Source: Cherax quadricarinatus (lineage: Eukaryota > Arthropoda > Malacostraca > Decapoda > Parastacidae). Taken from it: 64,000 nucleotides of DNA. The stretch covers positions 40,001 to 104,000 of the forward strand of contig NW_027195554.1 of the NCBI RefSeq assembly GCF_038502225.1. Direction: 5' to 3'. Both the position numbers and the translations under genes were made by a program. The notes beneath the pieces were generated by a model. The model was given only the letters and a program-made list of their open reading frames with translations. It ran no database searches and had not been told where the DNA came from. Positions 1 to 11,916 of the stretch are shown piece after piece (position 1 is the stretch's first letter; every line of letters starts with the position of its first letter).

Positions 1-1440
1 AGTGCAAGCCCCTCGCCCACAAAACCTCCCTTACCCTTTCCTTCCAACCTTTTCGAGGATGACCCCTACCCCTCCTTCCTTCCCCTACAGATTTAAATGC
101 TTTCCATGTCATTCTACTTTGATCCATTCTCTCTAAATGACCAAGTCACCTCAACAACCCCTCTTCTGCCCTCTGACTAATAGTTTTATTAACTCCACAC
201 CTTCTCCTAATTTCCACGCTCCGAATTTTCTGCATAATATTTACACCACACATTGACATAGTTACACCACAGAGGACATCTCCACTGCCTCCAACCGCCT
301 CCTTGCTGCTGCATTCACAACCCAAGCTTCACACCCATATAAGAGTGTTGGTACTACTATACTTTCATACATTCCCTTCTTTGCCTCCATAGATAATGTT
401 TTTTGTCTCCACATATACCTCAACGCACCACTCACCTTTTTTCCCTCATCAATTCTATGATTAACCTCATCCTTCATAAAGCCATCCGCCGACACGTCAA
501 CTCCCAAGTATCTGAAAACATTCACTTCTTCCATACTCCTCCTCCCCAATTTGATATCCAATTTTTCTTTATCTAAATCATTTGATACCCTCATCACCTT
601 ACTCTTTTCTATGTTCACTTTCAACTTTATAGCTTTACACATACTCCCAAACTCATCCACTAACCTTTGCCATTTTTCTTTAGAATCTCCCATAAGCACA
701 GTGTCATCAGCAAAAAGCAACTGTGTCAATTCCCATTTTGTATTTGATTCCCAATAATTTAATCCCACCCCTCTCCCGAACACCCTAGCATTTACTTCTT
801 TTACAACCCCATCTATAAATATATTAAACAACCATGGTGACATTACACATCCCTGTCTAAGACCTACTTTTACCGGGAAGTAGTCTCCCTCTCTTCTACA
901 CACCCTAACCTGAGCCTCACTATCCTCATAAAAACTCTTTACAGCATTTAGTAACTTACCACCTATTCCATATACTACTTGCAACAACTGACACATTGCT
1001 CCCCTATCCACTCTATCATATGCCTTTTCTAAATCCATAAATGCAATAAAAACTTCCCTACCTTTATCTAAATACTGTTCACATATATGCTTCAATGTAA
1101 ACACTTGATCTACACATCCCCTACCCACTCTGAAACCTCCTTGCTCATCCGCAATCCTACATTTTGTCTTACCTCTAATTCTTTCAATTATAACCCTACC
1201 GTACACTTTTCCTGGTATACTCAGTAAACTTATCTCTCTATAAAGGGACTATACATGCTCTCCGCCAATCTCTAGGTACCTTCCCCTCTTTCATACATTT
1301 ATTAAACAAAAATACCAACCACTCCAACACTATATCCCCCTCTACTTTTAACATTTCTGTCATGATCCCATTAGTTCCAGCTGCTTTACCCCCTTTTATT
1401 TTACGTAATGCCTCACGCACCTCACCCCCCCAACACACAC

Positions 1441-1441
<1 letters not shown>
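1..1441 (-). pseudogene. RTE-type LINE, truncated reverse transcriptase region
   Basis: Minus-strand remnant of the same LINE family as the intact copy at 57919-61515. It reads from the central linker (EVREAVGKMKGGKAAG-like, here near 1380-1440) through the reverse transcriptase to the C-terminal tail, which runs off the left edge. The RT signature FADDTVLMGDS and the upstream LRQGCVMSPWLFNIFIDG block are intact within the open stretch 262-1206. About 40 nt are missing near 1241 compared with the intact copy (the YKGKGDKRECKNYRG block), which breaks the frame, and the C-terminal part below 262 is also out of frame. The 5' side is truncated and abuts a (TA)n tract at 1443. The family call is firm because the similarity to the two long copies is obvious by eye. 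The copy is dead. Confidence 0.9.

Positions 1442-1442
<1 letters not shown>

Positions 1443-1527
<85 letters not shown>
1443..1527. repeat. (TA)n microsatellite
   Basis: Perfect TA dinucleotide tract of about 85 bp abutting the truncated 5' side of the RTE fragment on its left. Confidence 0.98.
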
Positions 1528-1529
<2 letters not shown>

Positions 1530-3060
1530 AGTACGTAGAGCGCTGGGAACTCCAGGTAGCCTACACTTTCCATCACGTATCCATCATTGCTCCCCAGAAT
1601 CCTCTTACAGGAATATTGCTCTTTGTTTATCACTGGCATGCTGGGGTGTGTTCCGGTGAGGGAAACTGTGAAGGAGGAGATATTAAAGTTTACTTGCAGG
1701 GAGGACGACTGCCTGTAGGAATTCTTAATTCTTCGTGTCTGGTTATTACAGAACGGAAAATGGAAATTAAAGAGAAAAGCAAATACATAGAGAATAATGA
1801 TGTGTACTGTTGGGTGCTAAGCCGCTCTGCGGCTTCAGTTCGTGTACTGAACAACACGTACATTTTAATAATTAATCAGGCAAAAACAAGTTATATACAT
1901 CGAAATATTCAAATGTAATAAACACTGACCAGTGGCTCGTCCCACATGAAGACGACATTAAATCAGGAGTTGAAATTCATGCTGTATATTTCGGCCTATC
2001 ATTACCGCTCTGTCCAGCAGTTTAAAAAACAGTGTTGGTTTGCCCGTCATAAAATTCTGACAAAGGTCTCTGTCATAGGATGATACCCCCGGTGGTGCCC
2101 ACTTTGTTATTTAAGTATTTGTATCCTGTTTTAACCATTGTGGGTTTAATTATAATAATAATCAATTTTAAGTAAAACCGAATGCTACCTTATCCTATGT
2201 GACAGTTATATCGAGAGAACATAAGCTTACTATGCCATTGTCATATTCCTTCACACATGGTGGCTTTCAGTGTTGTAATCTTTCAAAGTTAGCTGGGAGA
2301 CTTCATTACAACGATGAGGATATTGTCAAGTATTCCATTGAAGTTTCTTCGGTTATCGGTGCTTCAAAAGCTTCGTCCTGTTAGTTGAATATCTGTTTTC
2401 CAATTTTGTCACAGTTTTTACCCTTATTTTACCGGTTTTCACCGTTTTGTTATATTTGTTCAATGTCTTCTCAAAATCCGTTTGTTTTGGGTTACCAATG
2501 CCTCAATAATAGCTGATGGTGGTGGTGGTCTGGAAACTGGATATTCGTGCAAGAGTGTCACGTTGACCAGCCGTGTTTAAGTCTATGCATACCCTTCAAA
2601 AGTTTCGTTCCAGCAAACCTGGATTTATTATTTCTTGGGAATTACTATATCTCAGGATTTCCCATCCCATACTTAGGAGGAAGGAAGTTTTTATGAAATG
2701 CCCATCACGGAGCAGAGCAACAGAAATTTAATTTAGGAGAGATGAGAAAAGAAAGTCAAGGGAGATAAATTTGGAATACATTATAAATCTAAAAATATGT
2801 AAATGCAGATTTATTGTTGCTATAGCCTCTCGTCATTTTAAAACTATGTGCTTAAGAATAAAAATTTGTGCTAGCCTCGCAACAACCAACCTGAACGCCA
2901 TGAAACACACAGTACGTACTTTACTTTTAGTAAGCATCGGCCACGTAACGTTGGCTGACCCCAAGATAACTTCTGAAAATCGATGTCATTAAAAAAAATA
3001 GTTTCCTGAGACAATTGGCTTAAGTTCCAGAAACCTTCAAATTCACGAAGCCACTTTAAT
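1528..3060. other. no gene recognised
   Basis: Unique-looking AT-rich sequence. Short open frames of 60-100 codons occur on the plus strand but show no motif, repeat or family resemblance I recognise. A (TAA)-rich patch lies near 2150. Confidence 0.6.
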
Positions 3061-3067
3061 ACCTTGC

Positions 3068-3460
3068 TTGATGCAAATTACTACTGTTCATCGTTCGTTA
3101 CCTCCTTACCTGCAGTTTGACCGTACAGTATTTGGATTATTAAACAATGGATTATTAAACATTATTGCTCGTTCTAAAATCCCCTTCAGACCAAAGTTTC
3201 TCGGCTTTTCGGGAATCTTTTCAGTGAGAAATATTTCGGCTGTACCATTAGCATGGAACCACTTGCCTAACTCCTTCAGTGTTATAAAACCACATGTAGC
3301 ACTTGTGCAGAGAAGCGAAACCAGATGCACTTTTTCTTGCTTTTTGATGTATATTATTGACAGAAGACGCTTCCAAGATAACCCCGTCTCGTCAGCACTC
3401 TCAAAAACAATTTGTACAAAGCCAGTAGGAGAAATTCCCAGTGACAACGTGATCGGTTGA
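3068..3460 (+). other. unassigned 130-codon open frame
   Basis: The longest non-repetitive frame in the first 9 kb. The segment FSVRNISAVPLAWNHLPNSF faintly resembles the F-V-...-WNxLP block seen near the C-terminus of many LINE polyproteins, but nothing upstream supports that. An overlapping frame of similar length is open on the minus strand (3106-3474), so the openness itself is weak evidence. I do not assign a function; it could be a LINE tail or chance. Confidence 0.2.
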
Positions 3461-4079
3461 TTCACTTTTGTCACTAAATCTTATGCTATGACGCTGACTG
3501 CGCTTTTGAAAACATTCAATCCATCAATCACTAAACATAATATGATGCTAAGGTTCCCTTCCCTTCCTGCACATTCAATATTTCTGACTTATTTAGCTCA
3601 TTGACATTCGCCGTACAAGCTCCAATTTTCCTTTTATAGTCCTTAGTTATACTGATGGATTATCTCAGACCAGAAGTACAGCCAGTGTTCATAACATGTA
3701 CACTGCTTTATAACATGTCTCAAATTTCCATTTTTTTTTCATTACCTTCAGAGCTTCTTGGTTAATTCTCAGAAATGATGCAAAGATCCAAAATCATTTG
3801 ATAAATACACAGTAAGGCACGAAATGCTCGCCGAAAGCGGTTGTAGTTAGAGTGAGTGAGAGAAGATGAGCCTCTCCAGACACTCGATCCTTAGACCTCT
3901 CATAGGTTGGAAGGAAAACAAAAATCCAGAGAGTAGACCACTAAGCTCATGCGCGTAATTTGAGGCTTCCATACTTACGGAGAGTAATATTGAGGTTTTT
4001 TCATGCGTTTTGGAAACCAGAGTGTACCTTTTCAACTATGTTTTGATAAATTGTTCCACGTTGTGTTGCTCTGTAAGAG

Positions 4080-4082
<3 letters not shown>

Positions 4083-4171
<89 letters not shown>
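4083..4171. repeat. (GT)n microsatellite
   Basis: Perfect GT tract of about 89 bp. The poly-Cys/Val and poly-Thr/His open frames across it are artefacts. Confidence 0.98.
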
Positions 4172-4173
<2 letters not shown>

Positions 4174-4890
4174 TAATATGTTTGGATATATTAGGGATCT
4201 GGAGGTACATTATATGTTCCTATATAAAAGTGATATGCTACGTCTTTGTACAGCTGTGTTTACGTCACTGAAGCATTTGCGTCAATGCTCAGATATTTTC
4301 TCCTGGTCAAGAATAATGTAGCTTAAAAAGTGTAATGTGACAAATGTGATAATAAATTTAACCACCTGAATAATGTATAGATTATGAGGTGAAGTGTGGT
4401 GTTGTCTACCAGTGAACGCTGTTCTCTTGCGCGGAACTTGTGGGAGCAACACATCTCGCCAGGCAGCAGTGAGGCAGACACCAAGCTGTTTCCTTCCCAT
4501 TCATCCTCTCTGTACTCCAGACATACTCTTCTCTCAGAGTTAACTAATTGTTGTGTTGGCGCATACGCTACTATTGCAAAGAATTCCAGTGGTTGGCAGG
4601 GTGGTAGCTGCCGTGACACACCCTCCTGACCTGTAAATTAGTTCGTGTTCTCTAGCAAGACTGGTCATTACTGCTTAGTTTGTAAACATCATGGTAAGCC
4701 ATATGATTTTGCTTTCTCAGGTAATTAAAATCCTTATCTGAAACTGATTACAATTCTATCGTTTGTGTCAAGTTATTTCTTTATCTCTGGACAATGTATT
4801 AACTTAAAAGAGGTTCCCTGACACTGTTGAGGGACTCTTGATCCAAGGAATTTAATCTGATCTCCTCTTCCTTTGCTCGAACCAGATTTC
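4172..4890. other. no gene recognised
   Basis: Mixed-composition sequence with short frames open on both strands around 4323-4629. No motif recognised. Confidence 0.5.
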
Positions 4891-4894
4891 CTTC

Positions 4895-4965
4895 CTTTCC
4901 CCCAGGCGCGGGAGGAACCCTACGGATTTAACGCTCACTTTGTGCTTGTAATAACAATAATGAAA
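4895..4965 (+). repeat. dispersed repeat with CCTACGGGTTTAGCGC-like core
   Basis: The core CCTACGGATTTAACGCTC followed by a purine/TAATAATAA tail recurs in better-preserved form at 23420-23460 (CCTACGGGTTTAGCGCTC) and as its reverse complement at 37270-37300. Three copies in one window mark it as an interspersed repeat, probably a SINE or a LINE tail. Confidence 0.6.
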
Positions 4966-5504
4966 ATATTTCCACAGGCCATAATAACTAACATAACAAT
5001 AGGTTAATCATATAACACCTGTTAACAGTACCTATATTTACATAAAAAAAGTGAAAATAAAAATCCCACCACAGTGGCTGGAACATTTCGCAAAAAAATA
5101 AAATAAAAAATACAGTTTGTAAAGGAAACTTTTTCTTTGGGTCCGTCGCGGACCATTGTCAGGTTCCAAGTGAGAGAGGAAATACCAGAACACAGGTGCA
5201 CCATTTCCAAGAAGATACCCGAGTTCAATGCTGTATCATCCTCTAGCTACACTCTTGTTGTTGTGCTCAACTCCGTGCATCACCACTGATCCTGACGAGA
5301 CCGAAGGATGATAGAGAAGAGCAATCAGTGTCGAGTCACTCTGAATGATTGTCTTGCCCCAGGCAAGACACGGAGAGCGTTCCACTCGTCTCTGGAATCA
5401 ACACCACCTTGCCAGGTATTCCATTTGCCTGGTGCATGACTACAGACGAACACAACAATGGATTCGTATACGACCTTGTGAAGTGATAATTCATCATCAA
5501 AAAA

Positions 5505-5815
5505 AAAAAAAACAAGCTCTTAGGAGATGAACCTTACGACAACGTCTTAGATTATTGTCAAGTCACAACAATCAAGTGGTTCTTCTCTCAAGTGAGGGTT
5601 TTTGGTGAATTGTTCCAGCCACGGTATTGTCTTTCTATTCGCGAGAGAAATAAAATCTCTACATAAAGAACAAGTAGGCACAATACCGTGACTTCCTCCC
5701 ACCCTTCTATATACTGGCTCCCCTCACTTACTGTGTTAGTGTGACTTGTCAATGGTTCAAGTCGAACCGAGACATCTCTATAAGCTTCTCTCTCCTAATG
5801 TGCGGGATATTTGTG
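5505..5815. mobile_element. PLE family 2 tails in inverted orientation, degraded
   Basis: The right arm (about 5700-5815, plus) reads GTGACTTGTCAATGG, then AAGTCGAACCGAGAC, then AAGCTTCTCTC and TGTGCGGGATATTTGTG. It matches step for step the 3' end of the PLE at 31203-31279. The left arm (about 5510-5580) is a minus-orientation version (CTCTTAGGAGATGAACCTTACGACAACGTC), closest to the tail at 55740-55840. AATACCGTGAC, the outer end of this family, is also present near 5690. The two arms flank no recognisable coding body, so this is a decayed palindromic remnant. Confidence 0.6.
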
Positions 5816-5959
5816 AAAATCTTTACATAATTTTTTTAACAGGGATGGCTCAAGAGTCTTATTAGTTTTGTTACTAAATGAATCGATATAGGCAAACTGA
5901 ATTGTCTTCAAAGGCTTTAGAGCCATGGCACTGAAGGGTGAAAGTTTGTGTCCCATCCG

Positions 5960-6110
5960 ATAAGTCATTCTCATCTCACAAAATGAAGTGGGGTTCGAAC
6001 CAATTACAAGCCAGTCCTAAAACTAGGACTAGTTTTCCGTGAGTTCGAATCTCATTGCGTCCAGCGAGTTGTTTACAATCGTGTCATTACGATTTCATGA
6101 GTCAGTCATT
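5960..6110. mobile_element. tRNA-derived SINE pair, inverted
   Basis: The right half (plus, about 6025-6105) has a Pol III B-box-like GAGTTCGAATCTC followed by the SINE tail CGTGTCATTACGATTTCATGAGTCA. The left half has GGGGTTCGAACC on the opposite strand with the mirror tail. They meet at the short palindrome AAACTAGGACTAGTTT around 6013-6032. The same SINE family occurs at 9500, 12440-12960 and 36850. Confidence 0.55.
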
Positions 6111-6339
6111 CTCATGCTTTGAATCCACCCATATGGAAACAAACACAGGTAAAGGAATTTTGTTCATTTTGTCCTCGGTTGGAGGTCCTCTTCAGCAGAA
6201 TGTGAAGAGGATCTCAGACAAAGGAGAATGTTGTTCTGTATAATTCGACCTGTCTTTGTGGGTTGAGTACTTGGCGAGTGTTGGTGATATTATGATGTTC
6301 CAGGCACTCTCCTCTTATTGCACAGAAACGAGAAACCCA

Positions 6340-6600
6340 CCCATCACCAACACTGCCACCCATCACCAACACTGCCACCCATTACCAGCACTGCCACTCA
6401 TCACCAACACTGCCACCAGTCACCAGCACTGCCACCAGTCACCAGCACTGCCATCCATCACCAGCACTGTCACCCATCACCAGCACTGCCATCCATCACC
6501 AGCACTGCCACCCATCACCAACACTGCCACCCATCACCAACACTGCCACCAGTCATCAACACTGTCACCCATCACCACACTACCTCCCCCTCACCCACAC
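6340..6600. repeat. 18-bp minisatellite, CCATCACCAACACTGCCA-type unit
   Basis: About 13 imperfect tandem copies of an 18-bp unit (ACCCATCACCAACACTGC and variants with CAGCACTG, CCAGTCAC). The period is a multiple of three, so all frames across it give long repetitive open frames rich in His, Thr and Pro, which are not genes. The array decays rightward to about 6700. Confidence 0.9.
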
Positions 6601-7084
6601 TACCACTCTCATCTACACAACCACCCATGACGCACACTACATCCCCTCACCCACACTCATATCCATCACCCAGACTTCTACCCATCACCCACACGACCTA
6701 TTCCCTGTTCTACACCTTATTAAATGGCCTCTCACTCCCCGACTCCCTCACCTCCAGACTCCGATACACCAACTTTAAGAATGTAAAAAGAAAAAAGTCA
6801 TCACTAAGGAATAAAAGGAGGACATTTATCCCTTCTGGCTACCATTTCAGAGGTCTGCCTCGAACGATGCCCATTCTGACCCTCGGGAAAGTCTCAAGCG
6901 GAAAGATCCTTTAGACTCCTTCCTCTGTGTCTTTACGTGTCCTTAGAGGCTGTTGAAGACGTGTGGTGATCGCCTCTAGAGTTTCCTCGCTGCATAGCAC
7001 CGTCTTTCCTCCAGAGGGGTCAATTCTGTTTGAGTTAAGGATAAGGCAATGCTTGGCCGCAAATCAGTGCTGGTTAAAAAATGT

Positions 7085-7330
7085 CTCTCCATTAAGGGGT
7101 TATGGGAAGGGTGGAGTGTAGGCTAGTGTAGGAGGGATAGAAAGGGGTTGTTTAGAAGGGGAGGGGCAGGAAAAGGAAGGGAAGGGGCATTGTAGAAGAG
7201 GATGGGTAGGAAGGAGCCGTTGAAGAGGGGATAAGGAAGAAACGTGCCGCGTAGAACAGCAAAGAAGGCGATGGAATGATGAGAGGAAGACATAACAGGA
7301 AGAAAGTGTAAATGAGAAGAGGTTTGAGAA
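7085..7330. repeat. purine-rich GGAAGG-type low-complexity tract
   Basis: About 240 bp dominated by GGGAAGG, AGGAAG and GAGGGG on the plus strand. Open frames on the minus strand (Ser/Leu/Pro-rich) are composition artefacts. Confidence 0.7.
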
Positions 7331-7585
7331 CGAATCATTACCCCTAAATAGACTGATCCGTCTCACTGGCCTTGAGTGGTACAACCCAGATTACCTTTAT
7401 AGTTCAACCTGGTTGAACAGGTCGACGAGCTGGAATATAATTATCATGTAATGAAAAAAAAATCTTCATTTTACACTGAGTTTTCTCGAATCTGCAGAAA
7501 AAGCTAAATTTACTTCTTAAATATGCATTCTAATGACATGGAGAGGTTATACGCATATTAGAGACAGTCATTGTTGTTTTTCAGC

Positions 7586-7635
7586 AGACTTGATAAAGTT
7601 CAATACTGAGCGAAACGTGCAATGTGTCCTTATAT
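7586..7635 (+). mobile_element. short PLE tail remnant
   Basis: Reads CTTGATAAAGTTCAATACTG then AGCGAAACGTGC then TGTGTCCTTATATT, matching in order the TTGATAA / GAGCGAAACGTTGCC / TTGTGTCCTTTTAC signature of the PLE family 1 tail (34950-35020). Confidence 0.5.
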
Positions 7636-7743
7636 TAACCTTCTTTTTTTTTTTTTTTTTTTTTTATCACCTATTTTAAGTTACAGAAGCAGAACTCTGG
7701 ATGTTGTGTTCCGTTTTCAAAATTATTATATGACTCTTTTTCC

Positions 7744-7905
7744 CGAGGATACGACCCACTAGTCGTCCAACACCTACGCACCTATTTACTGCTAGGTGAA
7801 CATGGACAGAAGGTGTACCGAGATAAACACCCACGTATATTTTTACTGCCAGGTAAACAGGGACAGCAGGTGTCGTGAGGCATCAGCCGACTCTTTCAAC
7901 CAGGA
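7744..7905 (-). mobile_element. tRNA-related SINE tail, partly duplicated
   Basis: GAGGATACGACCCACTAGTCG, ACTGCTAGGTGAACATGGACAG and a second ACTGCCAGGTAAACAGGGACAG match the distal part of the SINE at 51296-51478 (reverse orientation). The GGTGAACA-GGACA block is present twice. The tRNA-like head is not visible here. Confidence 0.6.
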
Positions 7906-7949
7906 GACAAATCCGTGGCTTGTCAGTTGTGTCGACTCCTGTAACCCGT

Positions 7950-7988
7950 GTGTGTGTGTGTGTGCGTGTGTGTGTGTGTGTGTGTGTG
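7950..7988. repeat. (GT)n microsatellite
   Basis: Short interrupted GT tract (one GTGC interruption). Confidence 0.9.
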
Positions 7989-8245
7989 CAAACTGAAACA
8001 TAAACGAAATTAAACGTAAAATAAATTCATGTTTATGTTATTCCCATTAAATAAGTCCTTGAAAGTTTTTCAGAAGTGCAGGTTCAGTTTTTTTTTAATG
8101 CTGAAAAAAATTGCGAGTTGGAAGAGAGAGAGAAAAAAAACATGAACTGCTAAATCAGAGTGAATGGAAGACGAGAGAATGATTTTGGAGGCCCGGGTAT
8201 TCGAGGTGGATATTGGGGAGCGATGATATAGGTGAGAAGGTGATG

Positions 8246-8247
<2 letters not shown>

Positions 8248-8279
<32 letters not shown>
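8248..8279. repeat. (GA)n microsatellite
   Basis: Short GA tract inside a purine-rich stretch (8100-8460) that also holds a short TACGTACG-type run near 8300-8345. Confidence 0.9.
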
Positions 8280-8281
<2 letters not shown>

Positions 8282-8816
8282 AGGGAGAGAAATAGGTAGG
8301 TACATACGATCGTACGTACATAAGTACGTAGGTACATAAGTACACAAAAATATGAAATAGACAGGGAGAAAATGAGTGAGAAATAAGTACACACAGAGAT
8401 AAACACTCACAGCAGATACAGAAAACAGAGAGAGGGAAAAAAAGAGCGATCACAAGGAGAAAAATGAGCTTGAGGAAGTTCCTCTTGCGTCAGGTTGGAT
8501 CAGAGTAAATGACGCATTGATAATAAAGTGGAAACTACTGAAAGAGAGAAAAATTAAATATTTCCTTAAGCTTGAAGCTGAGCGTTCAGGATCAATCGGT
8601 GCTCCTTCCTACTGCTTCATCCCATGTGAAATAATCTATACTTGTCTACCATTCCTATTCCTCTGGGTATCTTTCATATCGTGGTTATATCTCCCCATGT
8701 CTTTCCATTCTTTCAGCTCTGTTAGCGTCACTTTGTATTTCATAACCCTCACTTCTAGGGCCGGTTTGGAGGTCCTCCTTGAATCATTCTTTCATTACAA
8801 TATCGACAAGTTGATG

Positions 8817-8935
8817 AATTTAACATATGTACAGTACCTGGGTATCTTTACTGTGAAGACGTTTCGCCAACCAGGGAGATGAGGTAATCAGTCTCTCAGC
8901 CTGGAAGTGTGTGTGTTCGGTAACTTCTTATGGTA
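8817..8935 (-). mobile_element. PLE family 3 tail remnant
   Basis: ACCTGGGTATCTTTACTGTG, AAGACGTTTCGCCAACCAG and GATGAGGTAATCAGTCTCTC follow the order of the family 3 tail at 52010-52110 (TGGGTATCTTTATTGAGG, AACGTTTCGCC, GAGGTAATCAGTCC). Part of the ribozyme-like hairpin is lost. Confidence 0.6.
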
Positions 8936-9464
8936 TTTCGTATGTGCGGGCTGCAAATCAATTCTGAATGCTCGAGGAGTGACATAACATATATGGTGAA
9001 CGGCGTCTAGATTATTGTCAGAATTAAGCATTTAAGAGTAATGTATACATTATTCATCTATGTATATCCCGCTGATGTTATCCAGTTTATTAGTTCCTCA
9101 GATATCATGTGTAATATCTTACTGATTTCCTTCCATACCACTGAGTTATTAACATTCTTCTGGACGTTCCTCAACGCGGAGCTGCAATACGCTACTTCCA
9201 GCTCCTTATAATTATTACATATTGAGTTATTACACGTTATGTGGGGAAAAATGTGTTTGACTCTGGTCTTTGTCTTGTGATGATTCATTCAGTAGTGTCG
9301 TTGAGCCTGTGTTGAGCGCGCTTCAATACACATCTCTCAACCATCATTTTGCACTGTGAGCTTCGTGTATGTTCAAAAATTACGAAAAAAAAATTGTATG
9401 GTAGTGAGCCTTTACATAGATGAAGAGTTTCATTATAACTCGCGAAATCAAAACGTGATTGTAA

Positions 9465-9620
9465 ACAACTCGTCGAACGGAGAGATCGAGCCAATGGAAC
9501 GGCCGGCATGGGCTAGTCACTCATGGCTAACACCCTGGCCTGCAAGTTTTAAGACTGGCTTGCCGTGGGTTCGCGCCCTTCCTTCGGCGAGGGTGCCTAT
9601 TAACAGGCATAGTGTTTATA
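9465..9620 (+). mobile_element. tRNA-derived SINE
   Basis: GGCCGGCATGGGCTAGTCAC (A-box side), CCCTGGCCTGCAAG and GTGGGTTCGCGCCC (B-box position) match the SINE head seen on the minus strand at 12446-12527. It is preceded by GATTGTAAACAACTCG, a piece of the same family's body. It is diverged and has been expanded in the A-box. Confidence 0.55.
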
Positions 9621-9833
9621 GACAGTGTTGTCTACTGACGGATTCGAAGGTGGAAGCCTTCGATGAGTTGGTGGGTTTGTTGAGTTGGTTACCAGATGGT
9701 CACTGTGACCCTGTGACCGTCCTGTGGACTCTGGCGTTCACTCTTGTCAGACATAGCAGGTTCATTGACAGCTTAAAAGAGATTGATAAAAAGAAAGAGT
9801 TATGGAGAGAAAAACACAAAGTGAGAGAGAGAC

Positions 9834-9837
<4 letters not shown>

Positions 9838-9901
<64 letters not shown>
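9838..9901. repeat. (GA)n microsatellite
   Basis: Perfect GA tract of about 64 bp. Confidence 0.98.
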
Positions 9902-9903
<2 letters not shown>

Positions 9904-10033
9904 GAACGAACTAGCTGCCACATTCATTCCTCAGACTGCAAATAACTGCTGCATCATTTTCCATTTGCCTCAGAAAGCCAGTCTCTTTCCATCAATCACT
10001 AAATTGATGTCGATTATCCTATCAACCCATAAA

Positions 10034-10136
<103 letters not shown>

Positions 10137-10307
10137 TCCTAAGAAACTAATAAATTTTATCATGAATAATTGATTTAATATTTTTATTTACATATTTATA
10201 CTACAATTTCAATTATAATTTATATAACTGCATAAAAATGTGTTCAGAATAGTATAAGTATACACAACTGTTCTTCATATCCACCAATCCATCTTTACCG
10301 TATATAT

Positions 10308-11830
10308 ATGGATTAATAAACAAGGCAATCCAGCCAAACAAATTATTAGCTCCATAGGTTCTTTTTCCTACAAATTATCTAAATATCTAGTAGATATATT
10401 GAGCCCAATTGCTGGAGAAATGTCTAACTTTAAAGTTGAACACAATATAGATTTAGTGGATAAATTAAATGATTACAGTATGGTTAGCTTTGATGTTACA
10501 TCTTCGTTTACAAAAGTTCCAGTTGATGATTTATTAAGTTTCCTATCTGATGACCTTGTTGATTAACATTAACCATTGCCAGTACTTACAATCACTGAGC
10601 TTATTTAACTGTATTCTTTATGAAAAGTTTGTGTTTAATGGCGAGTTTTACACTCAGAAATTTGGTATGGCAATGGTGAATCCTCTCTCACGTGTCCTTA
10701 GTAATTTGTACACGGAGTATTTTGAAACAAGATTACTTAACAAAGTACTTCCCAACAGAGCTTAGTGGTACAGATATGTTGACGTTTTACGTCTAATGTT
10801 TAAGAATATAGATATAAAGCATTTCCTTGTTAAATTAAATAGTTAAGCTCATTCCATAAATTTTACTGTTTGAACATAATAGCTCGTTGCCTTTTCTAGA
10901 TGTTTTAATTAAAAACTTACAGAAAACCAACAAATAACTGTTCTTATGTGCACTATTATTCTTCACATCATGATAGTTAAACTTTCTATATTCTCATAAG
11001 TGTTTTTGAGAGTTTTGCATATTTGCAGCCAAGAGTTCATAGATGAAGAAATTTTGAAGATTTATGAAATAGCTAATGATTTAAAATACCCAAAACTCTT
11101 AATTGATAAATACTGATAGAAATACTTTTTTATAATTCCAAAAAGAACAAAACCTCATTCAACTAAAAATATATTGGTCCTCGCTTACCATGAAAACATT
11201 CTTGATATACCTACTCTGCTTAGGAATTTTAATATCAAAGTTTTATTAAAAAATGTTGATATAGTAAAAAAAAAATATTAAAAAAATCTCCCCAGAAATG
11301 CTGACGGGGGTGTCAACAAGATTTCCTGTAAAAAAAAATATGATTAAGTTTATTACGGTCAAACTGGAAAATGTCTTGAGCTAAGATTACAATATGAATA
11401 TGGAATTAGAAGTGGACAAAAATCTAATGCTCTGTTTATTCATTTGAAAGATTTTAACCATCCAATTGATTTTCAAAATGCCGAGAAAGTTGCATCAAGC
11501 AAGTTCATGGCTGAAAAAAATATCAAGTTTGTTTTGGAATTGATATGAATGTTGGTTCAGGATTATACAAATTGTATTCATTTATAATTTATAAAATTTA
11601 GGAAGAATTTAAGATACATTCAACAAGTTTATATCTTAAGCTTGGGGAAAATATAAGCTGTGCCTGACAGATACTTGACCACCTACCTACATAATAAAGG
11701 TCAGGTGTTGTAAGTTGACCGCGAGGTGTAGTCTCGTTCTTATATGCCTTCTGCTGATCTTTTATCTTACAGATCCTTAATGTGAGAAATCACGAAATCG
11801 GTTGGAATTTCACACTATTTTGCGCGCATA
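10308..11830 (+). pseudogene. Penelope-like element (family 4), decayed RT plus GIY-YIG
   Basis: AT-rich, heavily mutated PLE read in several frames. Reverse transcriptase blocks in order: SFDVTSSFTKVPVDDLLSFL (near 10490-10550), KFGMAMVNPLSRVLSNLYTE (10660-10720), WYRYVDVL (near 10770, the catalytic YVDD has lost its second Asp) and SLPFLDVLIK (near 10890). A GIY-YIG endonuclease follows: GVNKISCK then VYYGQTGKCLELRLQYE-like residues (about 11300-11400), and SNALFIHLKDFNHPIDF. RT followed by GIY-YIG is diagnostic of PLEs. Many stops and frameshifts make it dead. The end, GAGAAATCACGAAATCGGTT then GGAATTTC and TTTTGCGCGCATA (11785-11830), matches the hairpin at 13986-14119, linking that hairpin to this family. 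The low GC content and decay suggest an old insertion. Confidence 0.85.
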
Positions 11831-11835
11831 AATGT

Positions 11836-11842
<7 letters not shown>

Positions 11843-11912
<70 letters not shown>
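11843..11912. repeat. (TA)n then (GT)n compound microsatellite
   Basis: About 42 bp of TA followed directly by about 28 bp of GT, at the 3' end of the decayed PLE. Confidence 0.95.

Positions 11913-11916
<4 letters not shown>

Noticed and set aside
1408..1659. Open frames made of Ile-Tyr or Tyr-Ile repeats here and at 13810, 14034, 21245, 29075, 31204, 44652, 61301 and 62248
   Set aside because: They are translations of (TA)n tracts, open in several frames on both strands; not genes.
4010..4321. Cys-Val and Thr-His repeat open frames across (GT)n tracts
   Set aside because: Microsatellite artefacts with no conserved flanking sequence.
6256..6914. His/Pro/Thr-rich frames of 124 and 198 codons
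   Set aside because: They arise from an 18-bp minisatellite whose period is divisible by three; two overlapping frames are equally open.
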